Assembly: GCA_003222085.1 (NCBI GenBank)
Contig: QHUK01000006.1
Location: 24,248 to 88,247, forward strand
Direction of reading: 5' to 3'
DNA from: Gemmatimonadota bacterium
GTDB taxonomy: Bacteria; Gemmatimonadota; Gemmatimonadetes; Gemmatimonadales; GWC2-71-9
Length of the DNA stretch: 64,000 nucleotides
Shown piece after piece: positions 50,634 through 58,713 of this stretch (positions are counted from its first letter, which is position 1; each line of letters opens with the position of its first letter). The notes under the pieces are model-generated. The model did not search any database, was not told the origin of the DNA, and saw nothing but the letters and a program-made list of their open reading frames with translations. The translations under genes were made by a program, and so were the position numbers.

Positions 50634-51449
50634 ATGCCCACGCTCACCGCACCGGACGGCACGCTCTTGGTCTACGACATGTACGAGCCGGCCACGCCGC
50701 GCGCCGCGGTGCTGGTCCTGCATGGCTGGTCCGATCACGCCGGCCGATGGCGCGACGTCGGTGAGCGGTTGTGCGCGGCGGGGTACTCGAGCTACGTCCT
50801 CGATCTGCGTGGTCACGGCCGCTCGGGGGGCCGCCGCGGTTACCTGTCGCGCTTCAGCCAACTGTTGGGTGACCTCCAGGCGTTCCGCCGCGTCGTGCGA
50901 CTCCGGACCGACCGCCCCCAGCTGTTGCTCGGCACCTCGTTCGGCGGGCTCGTGGCACTGCGCTACCTGGAGACCCAGCCGAGCGACGCCATCGCCGGCG
51001 CCGTGGTCGTCTCCCCCTGGCTCGGGCTCGCGTTCCGGCCGCCGGCTTGGCAGCGTCTCATCGGCCGGGTGTTTGCCGATCTCTGGCCTACGCTGCCGCT
51101 GCCTGCCCGCCTCGATGCCGACACGTTGAGTCGCGACCCGGCGGTGAACGAGGCGTACGCGGCCGATCCGGCGGTACACGGCGTGATGACGCCCGGCGCG
51201 TGGCGCGAGATCCAATGGGCGCAGCGCGCGGTGCCGGCGGACAGCCATCGCATCGAAACGCCGTTGCTGTTTCTCCTCGCGGGCGAGGACCGAGTGGTCG
51301 ACGCGTATCTGGCGCGCGCCTTCGCCGACAGCCTGAAGGGCGCCGTGCTGGTGCGCTGGTATGCCGAGATGCATCACGAGGTGTTGCACGACCCGCAGCG
51401 CGACACCGCGTTCGGAGACGTCCTGGCCTTCTTCGCCGACGTGGTGTAA
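50634..51449 (+). CDS. Alpha/beta hydrolase, monoacylglycerol lipase-like
   Basis: The product (271 aa) fits the serine-lipase Hydrolase_4 group: VLVLHGWSDHAGRW oxyanion loop, LDLRGHGRSGG, nucleophile GTSFGG, acid AGEDRVVD and catalytic His in MHHEVLHD. No signal peptide, so it is cytosolic. ATG follows the cinA stop with no gap. The natural ester is unknown; an acylglycerol is the best guess, given pgsA upstream. Confidence 0.9.
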   Translation: MPTLTAPDGTLLVYDMYEPATPRAAVLVLHGWSDHAGRWRDVGERLCAAGYSSYVLDLRGHGRSGGRRGYLSRFSQLLGDLQAFRRVVRLRTDRPQLLLGTSFGGLVALRYLETQPSDAIAGAVVVSPWLGLAFRPPAWQRLIGRVFADLWPTLPLPARLDADTLSRDPAVNEAYAADPAVHGVMTPGAWREIQWAQRAVPADSHRIETPLLFLLAGEDRVVDAYLARAFADSLKGAVLVRWYAEMHHEVLHDPQRDTAFGDVLAFFADVV

Positions 51450-51572
51450 CCGCCCGCTGGCTCGACAGCGCCGAATGTCGCGGCTATCTTCTTGTCTGAT
51501 CGCCAGTTCCGTACTTGGGCAGGACTCGAGACCAGCCAAAACGGCGCATTTCGAACGGCATGCCGATTGCTT

Positions 51573-52157
51573 ATGAAGCGCAAGAATATGAACGACAAAC
51601 CTGAACAGCCCCAGCCGCCCGACCAGCCCGCGGGCGCGGAGTCGGGGGCGTTGATCGAGCCTTCGGAAGAGGCGGTCGTCCGTCTCGAAGGAGAGCTCGG
51701 AGACACCAAGGACAAGTATCTCCGGCTTGCCGCGGAGTACGACAATTTCAAGAAGCGCTCCGTCAAGGAGCGCACCGAGCTGTGGCAGCGGGCGCAGGCC
51801 GATCTGGTGCAACGCCTGGTGGATGCGCTCGACGATCTGGCGCGGTTCGCGCACGTCGATCCGGCACAGACCGATGCCAAGACGATCCACGACGGAGTGG
51901 CCATCGTGGAGCGGAAGGTGTGGAAGGCACTCGAGGGGGCAGGGGTCAGTCGGGTCGACCAGGTGGGAGTCCCGTTCGATCCCCACGTGCACGAGGCGGT
52001 CACCACGCAATCGGCCGATCATCCCGCGCGGGATCACACCGTGGGGGCGGTGCTGCAGCCCGGATATCGGATGGGCGAGACCCTCCTCCGGCCGGCGCGC
52101 GTGATCGTGTTGCAATGGCAGGGAGAGGCGGGGCGGGGGAGCGGGGACGGGACGTAG
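51573..52157 (+). CDS. grpE: Co-chaperone GrpE
   Basis: The product (about 194 aa) is the nucleotide-exchange factor of DnaK. A long dimerisation helix (DTKDKYLRLAAEYDNFKKRSVKER) is followed by the beta domain with DPHVHEAV and TVGAVLQPGYRMGETLLRPARVIV. The start is uncertain: ATG 51573 and ATG 51588 are both possible, while an ORF from 51492 adds non-homologous residues. dnaJ follows with no gap. dnaK is not in the window. Confidence 0.94.
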   Translation: MKRKNMNDKPEQPQPPDQPAGAESGALIEPSEEAVVRLEGELGDTKDKYLRLAAEYDNFKKRSVKERTELWQRAQADLVQRLVDALDDLARFAHVDPAQTDAKTIHDGVAIVERKVWKALEGAGVSRVDQVGVPFDPHVHEAVTTQSADHPARDHTVGAVLQPGYRMGETLLRPARVIVLQWQGEAGRGSGDGT

Positions 52158-53246
52158 ATGGCCTCACAGAGAGACTATTACCAGATCCTCGGAGTGTCCG
52201 AGACGGCGACCACCGACGAGATCAAAAAGGCGTTTCGCCGTCTCGCCAAGCAGTACCACCCCGACCGAAACCCCAACAACCCCCAGGCTGCCGAGCGCTT
52301 CAAGGAGATCAACGAGGCGCACGACGTGCTGAGCGACGCGGAGAAACGGAAGAAGTACGACCAGCTGCGGCGTTATGGAGCCTTCGCGGGCGCTGGTCGG
52401 GGCGGGTTCGGTGGAGGGGGCGGGGGCTCTGCGCAGGGTCCGGATGTCGACTTCGATCTCTCCGATCTTGGCTCGTTCGGCGGGCTCGGAGACTTGTTCT
52501 CGTCGATCTTTGGACGGCGCGGCACCGGGGCCCGGCTCGACGACGAGGACGAGATCGAGACGGCGATCGCGATCCCATTCCGGGTCGCGGCGCTGGGCGG
52601 CAAGGTCCCCGTCACGCTCACGCTACCCGAGGTCTGCCCGACGTGCGGCGGCTCGGGTGGCGCACCGGGGGCGACGTTCTCGACCTGCCCCGAGTGCCGG
52701 GGGCGCGGTACGATCTCGTTCGGCCAGGGCGGGTTCACCGTGCAGCGGCCGTGCCCCGTGTGTCGCGGACGCGGCAAGGTACCCTCGCAGCGCTGCCCCA
52801 CTTGTCAGGGGTCGGGCGAGGTCCGGCAGGAGAAGCATCTGACCATCACCATCCCGGCCGGGACCGAAGACGGCACGCGGCTTCGCCTCAAGGGACAGGG
52901 CGCGAAGGGTCGCGGCGACATCGTGGTGGCGATTCAAGTCGAGCCCGACCGGTTCTTCCGGCGCGAAGGACTCGACGTGATCGGCGTGGTCCCGATCAAT
53001 CTGGCGCAGGCCCTCCTCGGCTCGAAGATCAAGGTGCGCACCCTCGACGGGAAGCGCGTGGTGCTCAAGGTGCCGCCCGGCACCCAGCACGGCCAGAAGT
53101 TCCGGATTCCGGGGCAGGGGATCGAGCGGAACGGTCGGCGAGGGGACCAATACGTCGAGGTCCACGTCCAGATCCCGGAGAAGCTCACGCCCGAGCAGGA
53201 AACCGCGCTGCGCGAGTTTGCCGAGAAGAGCGGGATGAGGCACTAG
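52158..53246 (+). CDS. dnaJ: Chaperone protein DnaJ
   Basis: The product (362 aa) is a type I Hsp40: J-domain with HPD at 34-36, a Gly/Phe-rich linker (80-120), four CxxCxGxG zinc repeats (CPTCGGSG, CPECRGRG, CPVCRGRG, CPTCQGSG, about 155-220) and C-terminal substrate domains ending RRGDQYVEVHVQIP. It is coupled to grpE. It is convergent with the pagL-like gene, with 12 bp between the stops and no clear terminator. Confidence 0.96.
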   Translation: MASQRDYYQILGVSETATTDEIKKAFRRLAKQYHPDRNPNNPQAAERFKEINEAHDVLSDAEKRKKYDQLRRYGAFAGAGRGGFGGGGGGSAQGPDVDFDLSDLGSFGGLGDLFSSIFGRRGTGARLDDEDEIETAIAIPFRVAALGGKVPVTLTLPEVCPTCGGSGGAPGATFSTCPECRGRGTISFGQGGFTVQRPCPVCRGRGKVPSQRCPTCQGSGEVRQEKHLTITIPAGTEDGTRLRLKGQGAKGRGDIVVAIQVEPDRFFRREGLDVIGVVPINLAQALLGSKIKVRTLDGKRVVLKVPPGTQHGQKFRIPGQGIERNGRRGDQYVEVHVQIPEKLTPEQETALREFAEKSGMRH

Positions 53247-53258
53247 CTCTCCGCCTCG

Positions 53259-53921
53259 TCACCTCACCCCCAGACCGACCTGCAGCATGTGCGTGTTCAT
53301 CCCAGGGTTGAACGCGAGGCCGCCGTTCGAGACGTGCTGAAACCGATAGCCCACGTCGATCGCGCGGTGGCTCCCCGGTGCAATCCGGACCCCGACGTTA
53401 CCCGTGATGCTGAAGTTCAGGCGAGAGGCCATGGGGTCGGGTATCCGCTGCGTGAAGTACAACGCGCCGACGGCTGCGCTCGCGACGATGCGCAGCCGTC
53501 GGTGCGCGGCGTAGCGCAGCTCCAGACCCACGGGAGCGAGTCCAAAGCCGTACACGGTTCCGAAGTGAGGTACCCACTGGAGGCAGGTGGCCTGGTCCTG
53601 TGGCGCGGCACCGGCGCACGTCCCATCGTCGTAGCGAACGGGCATGGCGGTACTGACGGCGAGGGGAAGGGCGTCAACCGTGTGGTAGAGCTGCAGCGCG
53701 CCGTGCTGCACCAGCGCGCGTTCGGCCCGCAGGCCCAGCACGTATACGTCGTGGTGTCTCGTGCCCAGCCGCGTGAGAAACGGGGCGTTAGGACCCACGG
53801 CGAGCCAGGCGCCCGTCAGCCGCCACCGGGCGCTCCCGGATTCCTGGCCCCAACTCGGGCGGGCGAACGCCATGGCGCACACCGGTAACCAGAGCGCCAC
53901 CCGAAAGCCGGGCCCGCTCAT
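53259..53921 (-). CDS. Outer-membrane acyloxyacyl hydrolase (PagL-like lipid A deacylase)
   Basis: The product (220 aa) has a signal peptide (ending PSWGQ) and the eight-strand barrel character of PagL, with the C-terminal active-site block RFQHVSNGGLAFNPGMNTH (His196 and Ser198 the catalytic pair; family: H.SNGG). It would remove an acyl chain from lipid A at the outer membrane, so it is evidence for a diderm envelope. The start overlaps the stop of the GNAT gene (ATGA). Confidence 0.85.
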   Translation of the reverse strand: MSGPGFRVALWLPVCAMAFARPSWGQESGSARWRLTGAWLAVGPNAPFLTRLGTRHHDVYVLGLRAERALVQHGALQLYHTVDALPLAVSTAMPVRYDDGTCAGAAPQDQATCLQWVPHFGTVYGFGLAPVGLELRYAAHRRLRIVASAAVGALYFTQRIPDPMASRLNFSITGNVGVRIAPGSHRAIDVGYRFQHVSNGGLAFNPGMNTHMLQVGLGVR

Positions 53922-54358
53922 TCCGTGAGCTCGGCTCGCATGACCAGCGCACTCGCCGGACAGGCCGTCGTGAACTCCGTGGAGCCGCGCACCGCCACAT
54001 CCACGTCGGCGCGGGTGATCGGGCGGAATCCGAACCTGGGGAAGAAGCGGCCCGCCGTCTCGGTGAGCAGGTACACCGTGCGCACGCCGCGGTGGCGGGC
54101 GAGATCGAGCGCGGCGACGGTGAGCGCGGCTCCCAGCCCCTGCCCCTGGAACCGTGTCGCCACGGCGACGGAGCGGAGCAGCGCGGCGCTGCCGTACAGC
54201 TCGAGCGCCGCGGTGCCGACGACGCCCGAATCGACGCGCGCGAGCAGCGTGCTGGCGAGGTGGTCCTCGATGCCGGCGCGCGGCAGCTTGCTCGCGGCGA
54301 GCAACTCGAGGATGGCGGGCAGGTCGGCAGGACCGGCGGGCGTGATGTCGGGCGTCAT
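53918..54358 (-). CDS. GNAT-family N-acetyltransferase (ArsN2-like)
   Basis: The product (146 aa) has the GNAT acetyl-CoA motif RFQGQGLGAALTVAALD with LLRSVAVA before it and LTETAGRFFPRFGFRPITRADV after. This form, with a Phe-rich C-terminal block and PAGPADLPAILELL at the start, resembles arsenic-resistance ArsN2 acetyltransferases; the substrate is not proven. No other ars gene is nearby. It overlaps the pagL-like start. Confidence 0.8.
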   Translation of the reverse strand: MTPDITPAGPADLPAILELLAASKLPRAGIEDHLASTLLARVDSGVVGTAALELYGSAALLRSVAVATRFQGQGLGAALTVAALDLARHRGVRTVYLLTETAGRFFPRFGFRPITRADVDVAVRGSTEFTTACPASALVMRAELTE

Positions 54359-54369
54359 GGGCGTATGCG

Positions 54370-55338
54370 CTACCCCTTCGCGATATTCGCCGCCGTCATC
54401 GCGGTGCGCTGCCAGAAGTGCCAGAAGGCGCGGTTCAAGCGCGCGGCCAACCTCCGGTCGCCACCAATGCGGATGCGGCGTCGGGCTATGGCCGTGGCGA
54501 GACTCGCGGCTCCCGTAATGGCGGCGACGGTGTCCTCCGCGCGCGCGCGCCCGCGGATCCAGTCCACGGTTCGCGCGAGGCGACCGACCCAGGGAGCGGC
54601 GCGTGCCTGAGCGGCGGCCACGAGCGCCTCGGGATCGGCGACGAGGGTCACGTCCACGCGCCGGTCCGCGCCGCGCTCCACGCGGCAGGCACCGTCGGCC
54701 ACCGTCAGCGTCCAGTCACCGCCCGTCGGGCCGTGCAACCGGTAGCGCATCGCGGCCCGCAGTCCTACCGCCCGCTCCGGGCGAAACGTCGCCGGTCTCA
54801 ACTCGCGGAGAAACCAATCGACAAGGGGGGCGGTGTACTCCGGGTCGAAGCCAGGCCATCTCCGGTTGGCGATCAGCAGGTCACGCTCGTGAAACACGTT
54901 GTCCGCGAATTGCGCCAGGAACAGCGTGCGCACGCGAACCCGTCCAACGAAGAACCAAGCCGGTCGGTCCCAGTCGGAGTCGCTCAGCTCGCGATAGGTC
55001 CGGAGGATTGCTTCCAGCTCGGTGCGGAACTCTCGCATGAGACTCGCGACCGGTACCGTGCGGCGGCGATCCACCTCCCGCGCGTTGCGGGAGAACGTGT
55101 CGAATTCCGGCGGAGCACCCGGATTCCCCCCAAGCGCGCGGCCGAGGACCTCGCGAAAGTTGACCGGCATGGCGCTCGTCATGTGGGCGAGGACGTCGCG
55201 CGCGCTCCAGCCGAGGTACGCCGTCGGGCGCTGCCATTCGTCGGGCGTCAGGCCGGCGAGGGTACGATCGAGCCGGCCGTAGAACCGATCGGCGAGCGTC
55301 AACCAATCGCGCCGCGACAGGCTCGTGAAATCACTCAC
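54370..55338 (-). CDS. DinB/mycothiol-dependent maleylpyruvate isomerase-like protein
   Basis: The product (322 aa) has an N-terminal four-helix DinB-type domain (LADRFYGRLDRTLAGLTPDEWQRPTAYLGWSARDVLAHM, residue His in WSARDVLAHM) as in maleylpyruvate isomerase N-domains, and a C-terminal SCP2-like domain (MRYRLHGPTGGDWTLTVADG). The metal-binding His pattern (AHM, then QFADNVFHERD) suggests thiol-dependent chemistry; the substrate is unknown. GTG 55338 is chosen as start; an upstream ORF to 55488 is rejected as low complexity. Confidence 0.75.
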   Translation of the reverse strand: MSDFTSLSRRDWLTLADRFYGRLDRTLAGLTPDEWQRPTAYLGWSARDVLAHMTSAMPVNFREVLGRALGGNPGAPPEFDTFSRNAREVDRRRTVPVASLMREFRTELEAILRTYRELSDSDWDRPAWFFVGRVRVRTLFLAQFADNVFHERDLLIANRRWPGFDPEYTAPLVDWFLRELRPATFRPERAVGLRAAMRYRLHGPTGGDWTLTVADGACRVERGADRRVDVTLVADPEALVAAAQARAAPWVGRLARTVDWIRGRARAEDTVAAITGAASLATAIARRRIRIGGDRRLAARLNRAFWHFWQRTAMTAANIAKG

Positions 55339-55415
55339 GCGCGCGGAACGGTCCCGGGCGGGTCGGCGGGGGTAGCGGTGGTGATGTCCGGGGTCATGCG
55401 CGTGGGCTTGGCCCC

Positions 55416-55444
55416 TTGCTCGGGGGAGGGGGTCGTAGTAGTGT
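55416..55444 (+). promoter_or_regulatory. Putative promoter of the small RNA candidate
   Basis: TTGCTC (55416-55421) and TAGTGT (55439-55444) are separated by 17 bp, placing a start site near 55451, a few bases before the first hairpin of the RNA candidate. The -10 match is weak (3 of 6). Confidence 0.3.
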
Positions 55445-55449
55445 GTAGG

Positions 55450-55592
55450 CCCTATGCAGACGTTCGCCGGTCTGGGCGCAAATGGCAACCGTAACGCCAG
55501 CCTCTCGAATCCGAGGGACCGGGCGGCGTAGCGTTCATGGTGTGAGTGAACGATGCGCCCCCGGCACCGAGCGGTCCCGGGGGCGTTTGCTT
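55450..55592 (+). ncRNA. Candidate structured small RNA of unknown class
   Basis: The 342-bp gene-free stretch 55339-55681 holds a row of hairpins: CAGAC/GTCTG (55457-55474), GGCG/CGCC (55475-55498), CCTC/GAGG (55501-55516), CGTTCA/TGAACG (55532-55552), and finally a GC-rich intrinsic terminator. No ORF of note is on the same strand. The parts do not match the GEMM, SAM, cobalamin, 6S or SRP motifs known to me. Orientation follows from the terminator T-run. It precedes tRNA-Asn by 90 bp. Confidence 0.5.
55556..55592 (+). terminator. Intrinsic terminator
   Basis: CGCCCCCGG (55556-55564) pairs with CCGGGGGCG (55577-55585) around a 12-nt loop, followed by TTTGCTT. It ends the structured RNA candidate on the plus strand; the minus strand has no T-run on its exit side. 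Confidence 0.75.
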
Positions 55593-55608
55593 ACCTCGTC
55601 ACTGGCAC

Positions 55609-55630
55609 CTGTTCACCGCTGTGCGTCTGT
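55609..55630. repeat. Dispersed 22-bp repeat, copy 2
   Basis: It matches 44604-44625 at 21 of 22 positions, same orientation, and is followed by a further GCGTCTG word. It is intergenic, between the terminator and tRNA-Asn. Confidence 0.7.
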
Positions 55631-55681
55631 GCGTCTGGTTTCTATTGGCTGTTGACGGTGTGAAGGGTGGTTGCGGTGCAA

Positions 55682-55754
55682 TGGGGTGTAGGTCAACTGG
55701 CAGACCGCCCGGCTGTTAACCGGGAAGTTGGAGGTTCGAGTCCTCCCGCCCCAG
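55682..55754 (+). tRNA. tRNA-Asn (anticodon GTT)
   Basis: The 73-nt cloverleaf is complete: acceptor TGGGGTG/CGCCCCA with one G-T wobble, D-arm GGTC/GACC, anticodon stem CCCGG/CCGGG with loop CTGTTAA (anticodon GTT, Asn), T-arm GGAGG-TTCGAGT-CCTCC, discriminator G. CCA is not encoded. No mobile element borders it; it could still be an integration site. Confidence 0.95.
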
Positions 55755-55825
55755 TTCTGCAAGTTCAAGCTCGCCTGATGCTTCCGTTTCGGTGCCCCAG
55801 CCGCGCGCGCTCGGCGTGTGCGCCG

Positions 55826-57202
55826 TTAGCGAGGGCCAGGCAGGATTGGCGCTCTCATCAGTAATCCCCGACGTTGCCCCTCCGTCGCAGCGGCCGCGCT
55901 CGGAGCTGTCGCGGACGCTGCGACGGCGCCGGCGGCCGCCTTCGTCGTGAAGCCGAAACGCTCTGAAATGGTCTCGCCGACGTCCCCGCGGTCCGCGTCG
56001 GTAATGAGGCGTCGGAAGCTCTCCCCCGCAGCAGCGTCCACGGACGCCACGGGGAAGAATCTATCGATCTGCCAGTAGTAACTCGCGCCCGTCGGCAGGC
56101 CCATCCCTTCGGCTGCGAGGTCCGGGATGTTGGCGTCCGCTGCCGCCGTAAACACGAAGTACCTCGGGCCGTTGCCGTTGCCAGGCCACACGTTGACGAC
56201 GTTCACCCCGGTTCCTGCTCCTTGACTCCAATTGAACGGGGTGGTGGCGTCCACACCGGAGGCGCCGTTCGCCGGCAAGGCGAGCTGTGGGGCCGCTGTC
56301 AGGGGGATGCCGACGTTGCTGGCGTTTCCGCTGATCACTTTAAAAAAGGACGACGACCGCAAGGAACCATCGTGGGCCTCGGCCCCTACGGCGAACGTGA
56401 CTCCGGCCTGAGCAGGCACGGTGTACGTGAACGCGTTGGAGGACGCATTCTTCTCTTCCCAGTACAGCGCGCCGCGCCCGAAAATGACGTAGAGCTGGCG
56501 GGCGTTGAGCGTGTAGCTCGCGGGCACGGCGATCGCCCCGCTGATACTCTGCTCCGGTGGATCGGTCAAGTCGGTTGCGGCGAAGTCATTGCTGGAGAAG
56601 TTCCCTCCGGCACTGATCGTGACTGGTCTACTCGCATACCCGTCATAGCTCGCCGGCAGTCCCGTAGCATCAGTCGTCCACCGAAACCGAAGCAGCGAAA
56701 GCTGTCCCGGGTCCGTGTCGTAGGAGCCGTGCCACCGGACCGTGAAAGCGTACTGACCGGTCGTCGCATCGGCACGGCCTGCGCCGAACGCGTAGCGGCC
56801 GCTGCTGACGAAGAGCACAACCGTCACGCTGCTAGCCGCGGGAGGCACCGTGCCGCTGATCGTGGCGGTCCGCTCCGCGGCCGCGACGTCGGGGTACAGT
56901 AGCGCGGGGTCCGACCGGGTGAGCCCCTTATAGATCACCGCCGTATTCTGGGCGCTTAGGATCACGGTGATGTCATAGGGCGCCACCACGCCCGGAATCG
57001 AGAACGTCCCATCCGAGCTGCTCGTCACTGAGCTTTTGCCTAGGAGCACCGTCGCGCCGCCGATTGGTTCGGCGACCCGGTCTCGTACCGATCCGCTCAC
57101 CGTGACCCCCTGGGGCGGTGGGGTCGGTCCGTTGCCCGCGCACGCGACCAGGAGACCGAGAGTTGCCAAAGGAAGCGTCGTGGACCTGCGGAGCGTGTTC
57201 AT
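55826..57202 (-). CDS. Lipoprotein with carboxypeptidase-regulatory-like domain
   Basis: The product (458 aa) has a lipobox (GLLVACAG), then an Ig-like/CarboxypepD_reg segment (VSGSVRDRVAEPIGGATVLLGKS...DGTFSIPGV) and further beta-rich stretches up to an alanine-rich C-terminus. No catalytic site is visible. It follows the subtilisin-like gene by 34 bp on the minus strand, so the two are likely co-transcribed. Function unknown; a surface or periplasmic binding role is plausible. Confidence 0.75.
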   Translation of the reverse strand: MNTLRRSTTLPLATLGLLVACAGNGPTPPPQGVTVSGSVRDRVAEPIGGATVLLGKSSVTSSSDGTFSIPGVVAPYDITVILSAQNTAVIYKGLTRSDPALLYPDVAAAERTATISGTVPPAASSVTVVLFVSSGRYAFGAGRADATTGQYAFTVRWHGSYDTDPGQLSLLRFRWTTDATGLPASYDGYASRPVTISAGGNFSSNDFAATDLTDPPEQSISGAIAVPASYTLNARQLYVIFGRGALYWEEKNASSNAFTYTVPAQAGVTFAVGAEAHDGSLRSSSFFKVISGNASNVGIPLTAAPQLALPANGASGVDATTPFNWSQGAGTGVNVVNVWPGNGNGPRYFVFTAAADANIPDLAAEGMGLPTGASYYWQIDRFFPVASVDAAAGESFRRLITDADRGDVGETISERFGFTTKAAAGAVAASATAPSAAAATEGQRRGLLMRAPILPGPR

Positions 57203-57236
57203 GGTGTCCCCCTCCCGCGAAAGAAGTCTTGCTCCC

Positions 57237-58679
57237 TCAATTGATCAGTCCCAGTGCGCGTGCGACGTTGATGCGCCCCTTCCCGTAATAAGGATCCACC
57301 CCGGGGTCGCCCAAGTCGTCTGCCGACTGCAGAATTCGCGCGCGGATCAGCGCCGGATTTCCGTGGCCGAGCTGCGCCACCAGCAGCGCCGCGAGTCCGG
57401 CGACGTGCGGCGCCGCGAAGCTCGTACCGGCGCCCTGCGCGACGGGCTGGCGGGCGCGGCATGCTGGGGCACCGGTGGTCTGTGTCGGGGTCGTCGTGCA
57501 GAGCACCCACATTCTCCGGAATTGACCCACATCGCCGGTGCCGCCGGGAGCGGCGACGCTGACGGCGGAGCGGCCGAAAGCGCTGTATGGCGCGATTGCA
57601 TCCACGTCTACCCACGGCCCATTGATGCCGGCCGCGCCGGTCGGCCCGGTGGCTGAGACACACATCGCGTTGGCGGCTTCGCAGGGCATCCGCACGATGT
57701 TGCCGTTGTGATCGAGGTCGGCGGCGTCGTTGAAGGCGACGCTGACGACGAGCGCCCCCTTCCGGAACGCGTAGTTCACGGCGCGCTCGAATGCCGCCAC
57801 AAAGCCCGGGCTCTGACTCTTGTGGCGCTCGCTGCCTCTGCTGAGGTTGATCACGTCGGCGCCCTGGTCGGCAGCGTACACGATGCCGCTGATCAGCCGG
57901 CCGACGGTGTGGTTGTTCGTGGAGTCGGCGACCTTCACTGCGAGGAGCGTCACGAACTGGTTCAGTCCGGCGAGCACCCTGGCATTACTCGCGACGACGG
58001 AGGCTACAGCCGTGCCATGCCAAAACAAGTCGCTGAACGGGAGCCGGTCGGCATAGCGCGCCGGCATGACGTCCTCGGGCACGAACGACTTCGAGTGCAC
58101 GAGGTCCACGAGCCCGACGAGGTCCGGATTCAGGTAGTCGATGCCGGTGTCGAGGATCGCAACCTTCACGTCGCGCGAGCCAAGGTAGCCGGCCGCCCAC
58201 GCTTCGGGCGCGAAGACGGCCCGCAGGTTCCACTGGCGCGCGTAGAACTGGGCGGCCGTTGGCGACGCGATCGCATCCGCCACTGCGACGATGTCGTTCG
58301 CGGCCTGTTCAGGCAGGTCCTCAGCCGCTTCCCCACCCTGCGGAGTAGTGATTGCATCGGACTCCACGGCTCGGACGTGGGCTGTGGCCGACAACTCGGC
58401 GGCAGCCGCGTCCGACAGCCCGGTCACCGTGGCGACCCCGATACTGTCGAGCGCGTTCTCGATCGAGCCGCCGAGCTGCGCGACGCGTGCCCCAAAGTCG
58501 GCGGGGACACGCTCGGACGAGAAGACGACGATGAAGCGCCCGGTGGATGCAGGTGATGCGACGCTCGCGGCGAGCATTCGCTGGCCCGCTGCCTCCGTCA
58601 GCGCTGGATGGTCCTGGCAACCCTGGAGCGACAGCCCGACGAGGGACAGGGTCAGGATGCACGATGCGTGACGCTTCAT
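57237..58679 (-). CDS. Subtilisin-like (S8) serine protease lipoprotein
   Basis: The product (480 aa) has a lipoprotein signal (GLSLQGC), an I9-like prodomain (GRFIVVFSSE...ALDSIGVATV) and the S8 catalytic domain with triad Asp177 (ILDTGID), His221 (WHGTAVA) and Ser420 (GTSFAAPHV). A fused prodomain indicates autoprocessing after export. ATG 58679 is chosen because the signal peptide starts there; the in-frame extension to 58799 is not signal-like. It lies between two lipoprotein genes on the same strand. Confidence 0.93.
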   Translation of the reverse strand: MKRHASCILTLSLVGLSLQGCQDHPALTEAAGQRMLAASVASPASTGRFIVVFSSERVPADFGARVAQLGGSIENALDSIGVATVTGLSDAAAAELSATAHVRAVESDAITTPQGGEAAEDLPEQAANDIVAVADAIASPTAAQFYARQWNLRAVFAPEAWAAGYLGSRDVKVAILDTGIDYLNPDLVGLVDLVHSKSFVPEDVMPARYADRLPFSDLFWHGTAVASVVASNARVLAGLNQFVTLLAVKVADSTNNHTVGRLISGIVYAADQGADVINLSRGSERHKSQSPGFVAAFERAVNYAFRKGALVVSVAFNDAADLDHNGNIVRMPCEAANAMCVSATGPTGAAGINGPWVDVDAIAPYSAFGRSAVSVAAPGGTGDVGQFRRMWVLCTTTPTQTTGAPACRARQPVAQGAGTSFAAPHVAGLAALLVAQLGHGNPALIRARILQSADDLGDPGVDPYYGKGRINVARALGLIN

Positions 58680-58713
58680 GGATGTCTCCTTCCCACTCGA
58701 TGGAAGTCGGCCT

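Noticed and set aside
51450..51572. CIRCE or sigma32 element before grpE-dnaJ
   Set aside because: Neither TTAGCACTC-N9-GAGTGCTAA nor a CTTGAAA/CCCCAT pair is present.
55440..55592. Second c-di-GMP or SAM riboswitch at the RNA candidate
   Set aside because: CGCAAATGGCAACC and GAGGGACCGGG recall parts of these classes, but the remaining conserved blocks are absent or in the wrong order.
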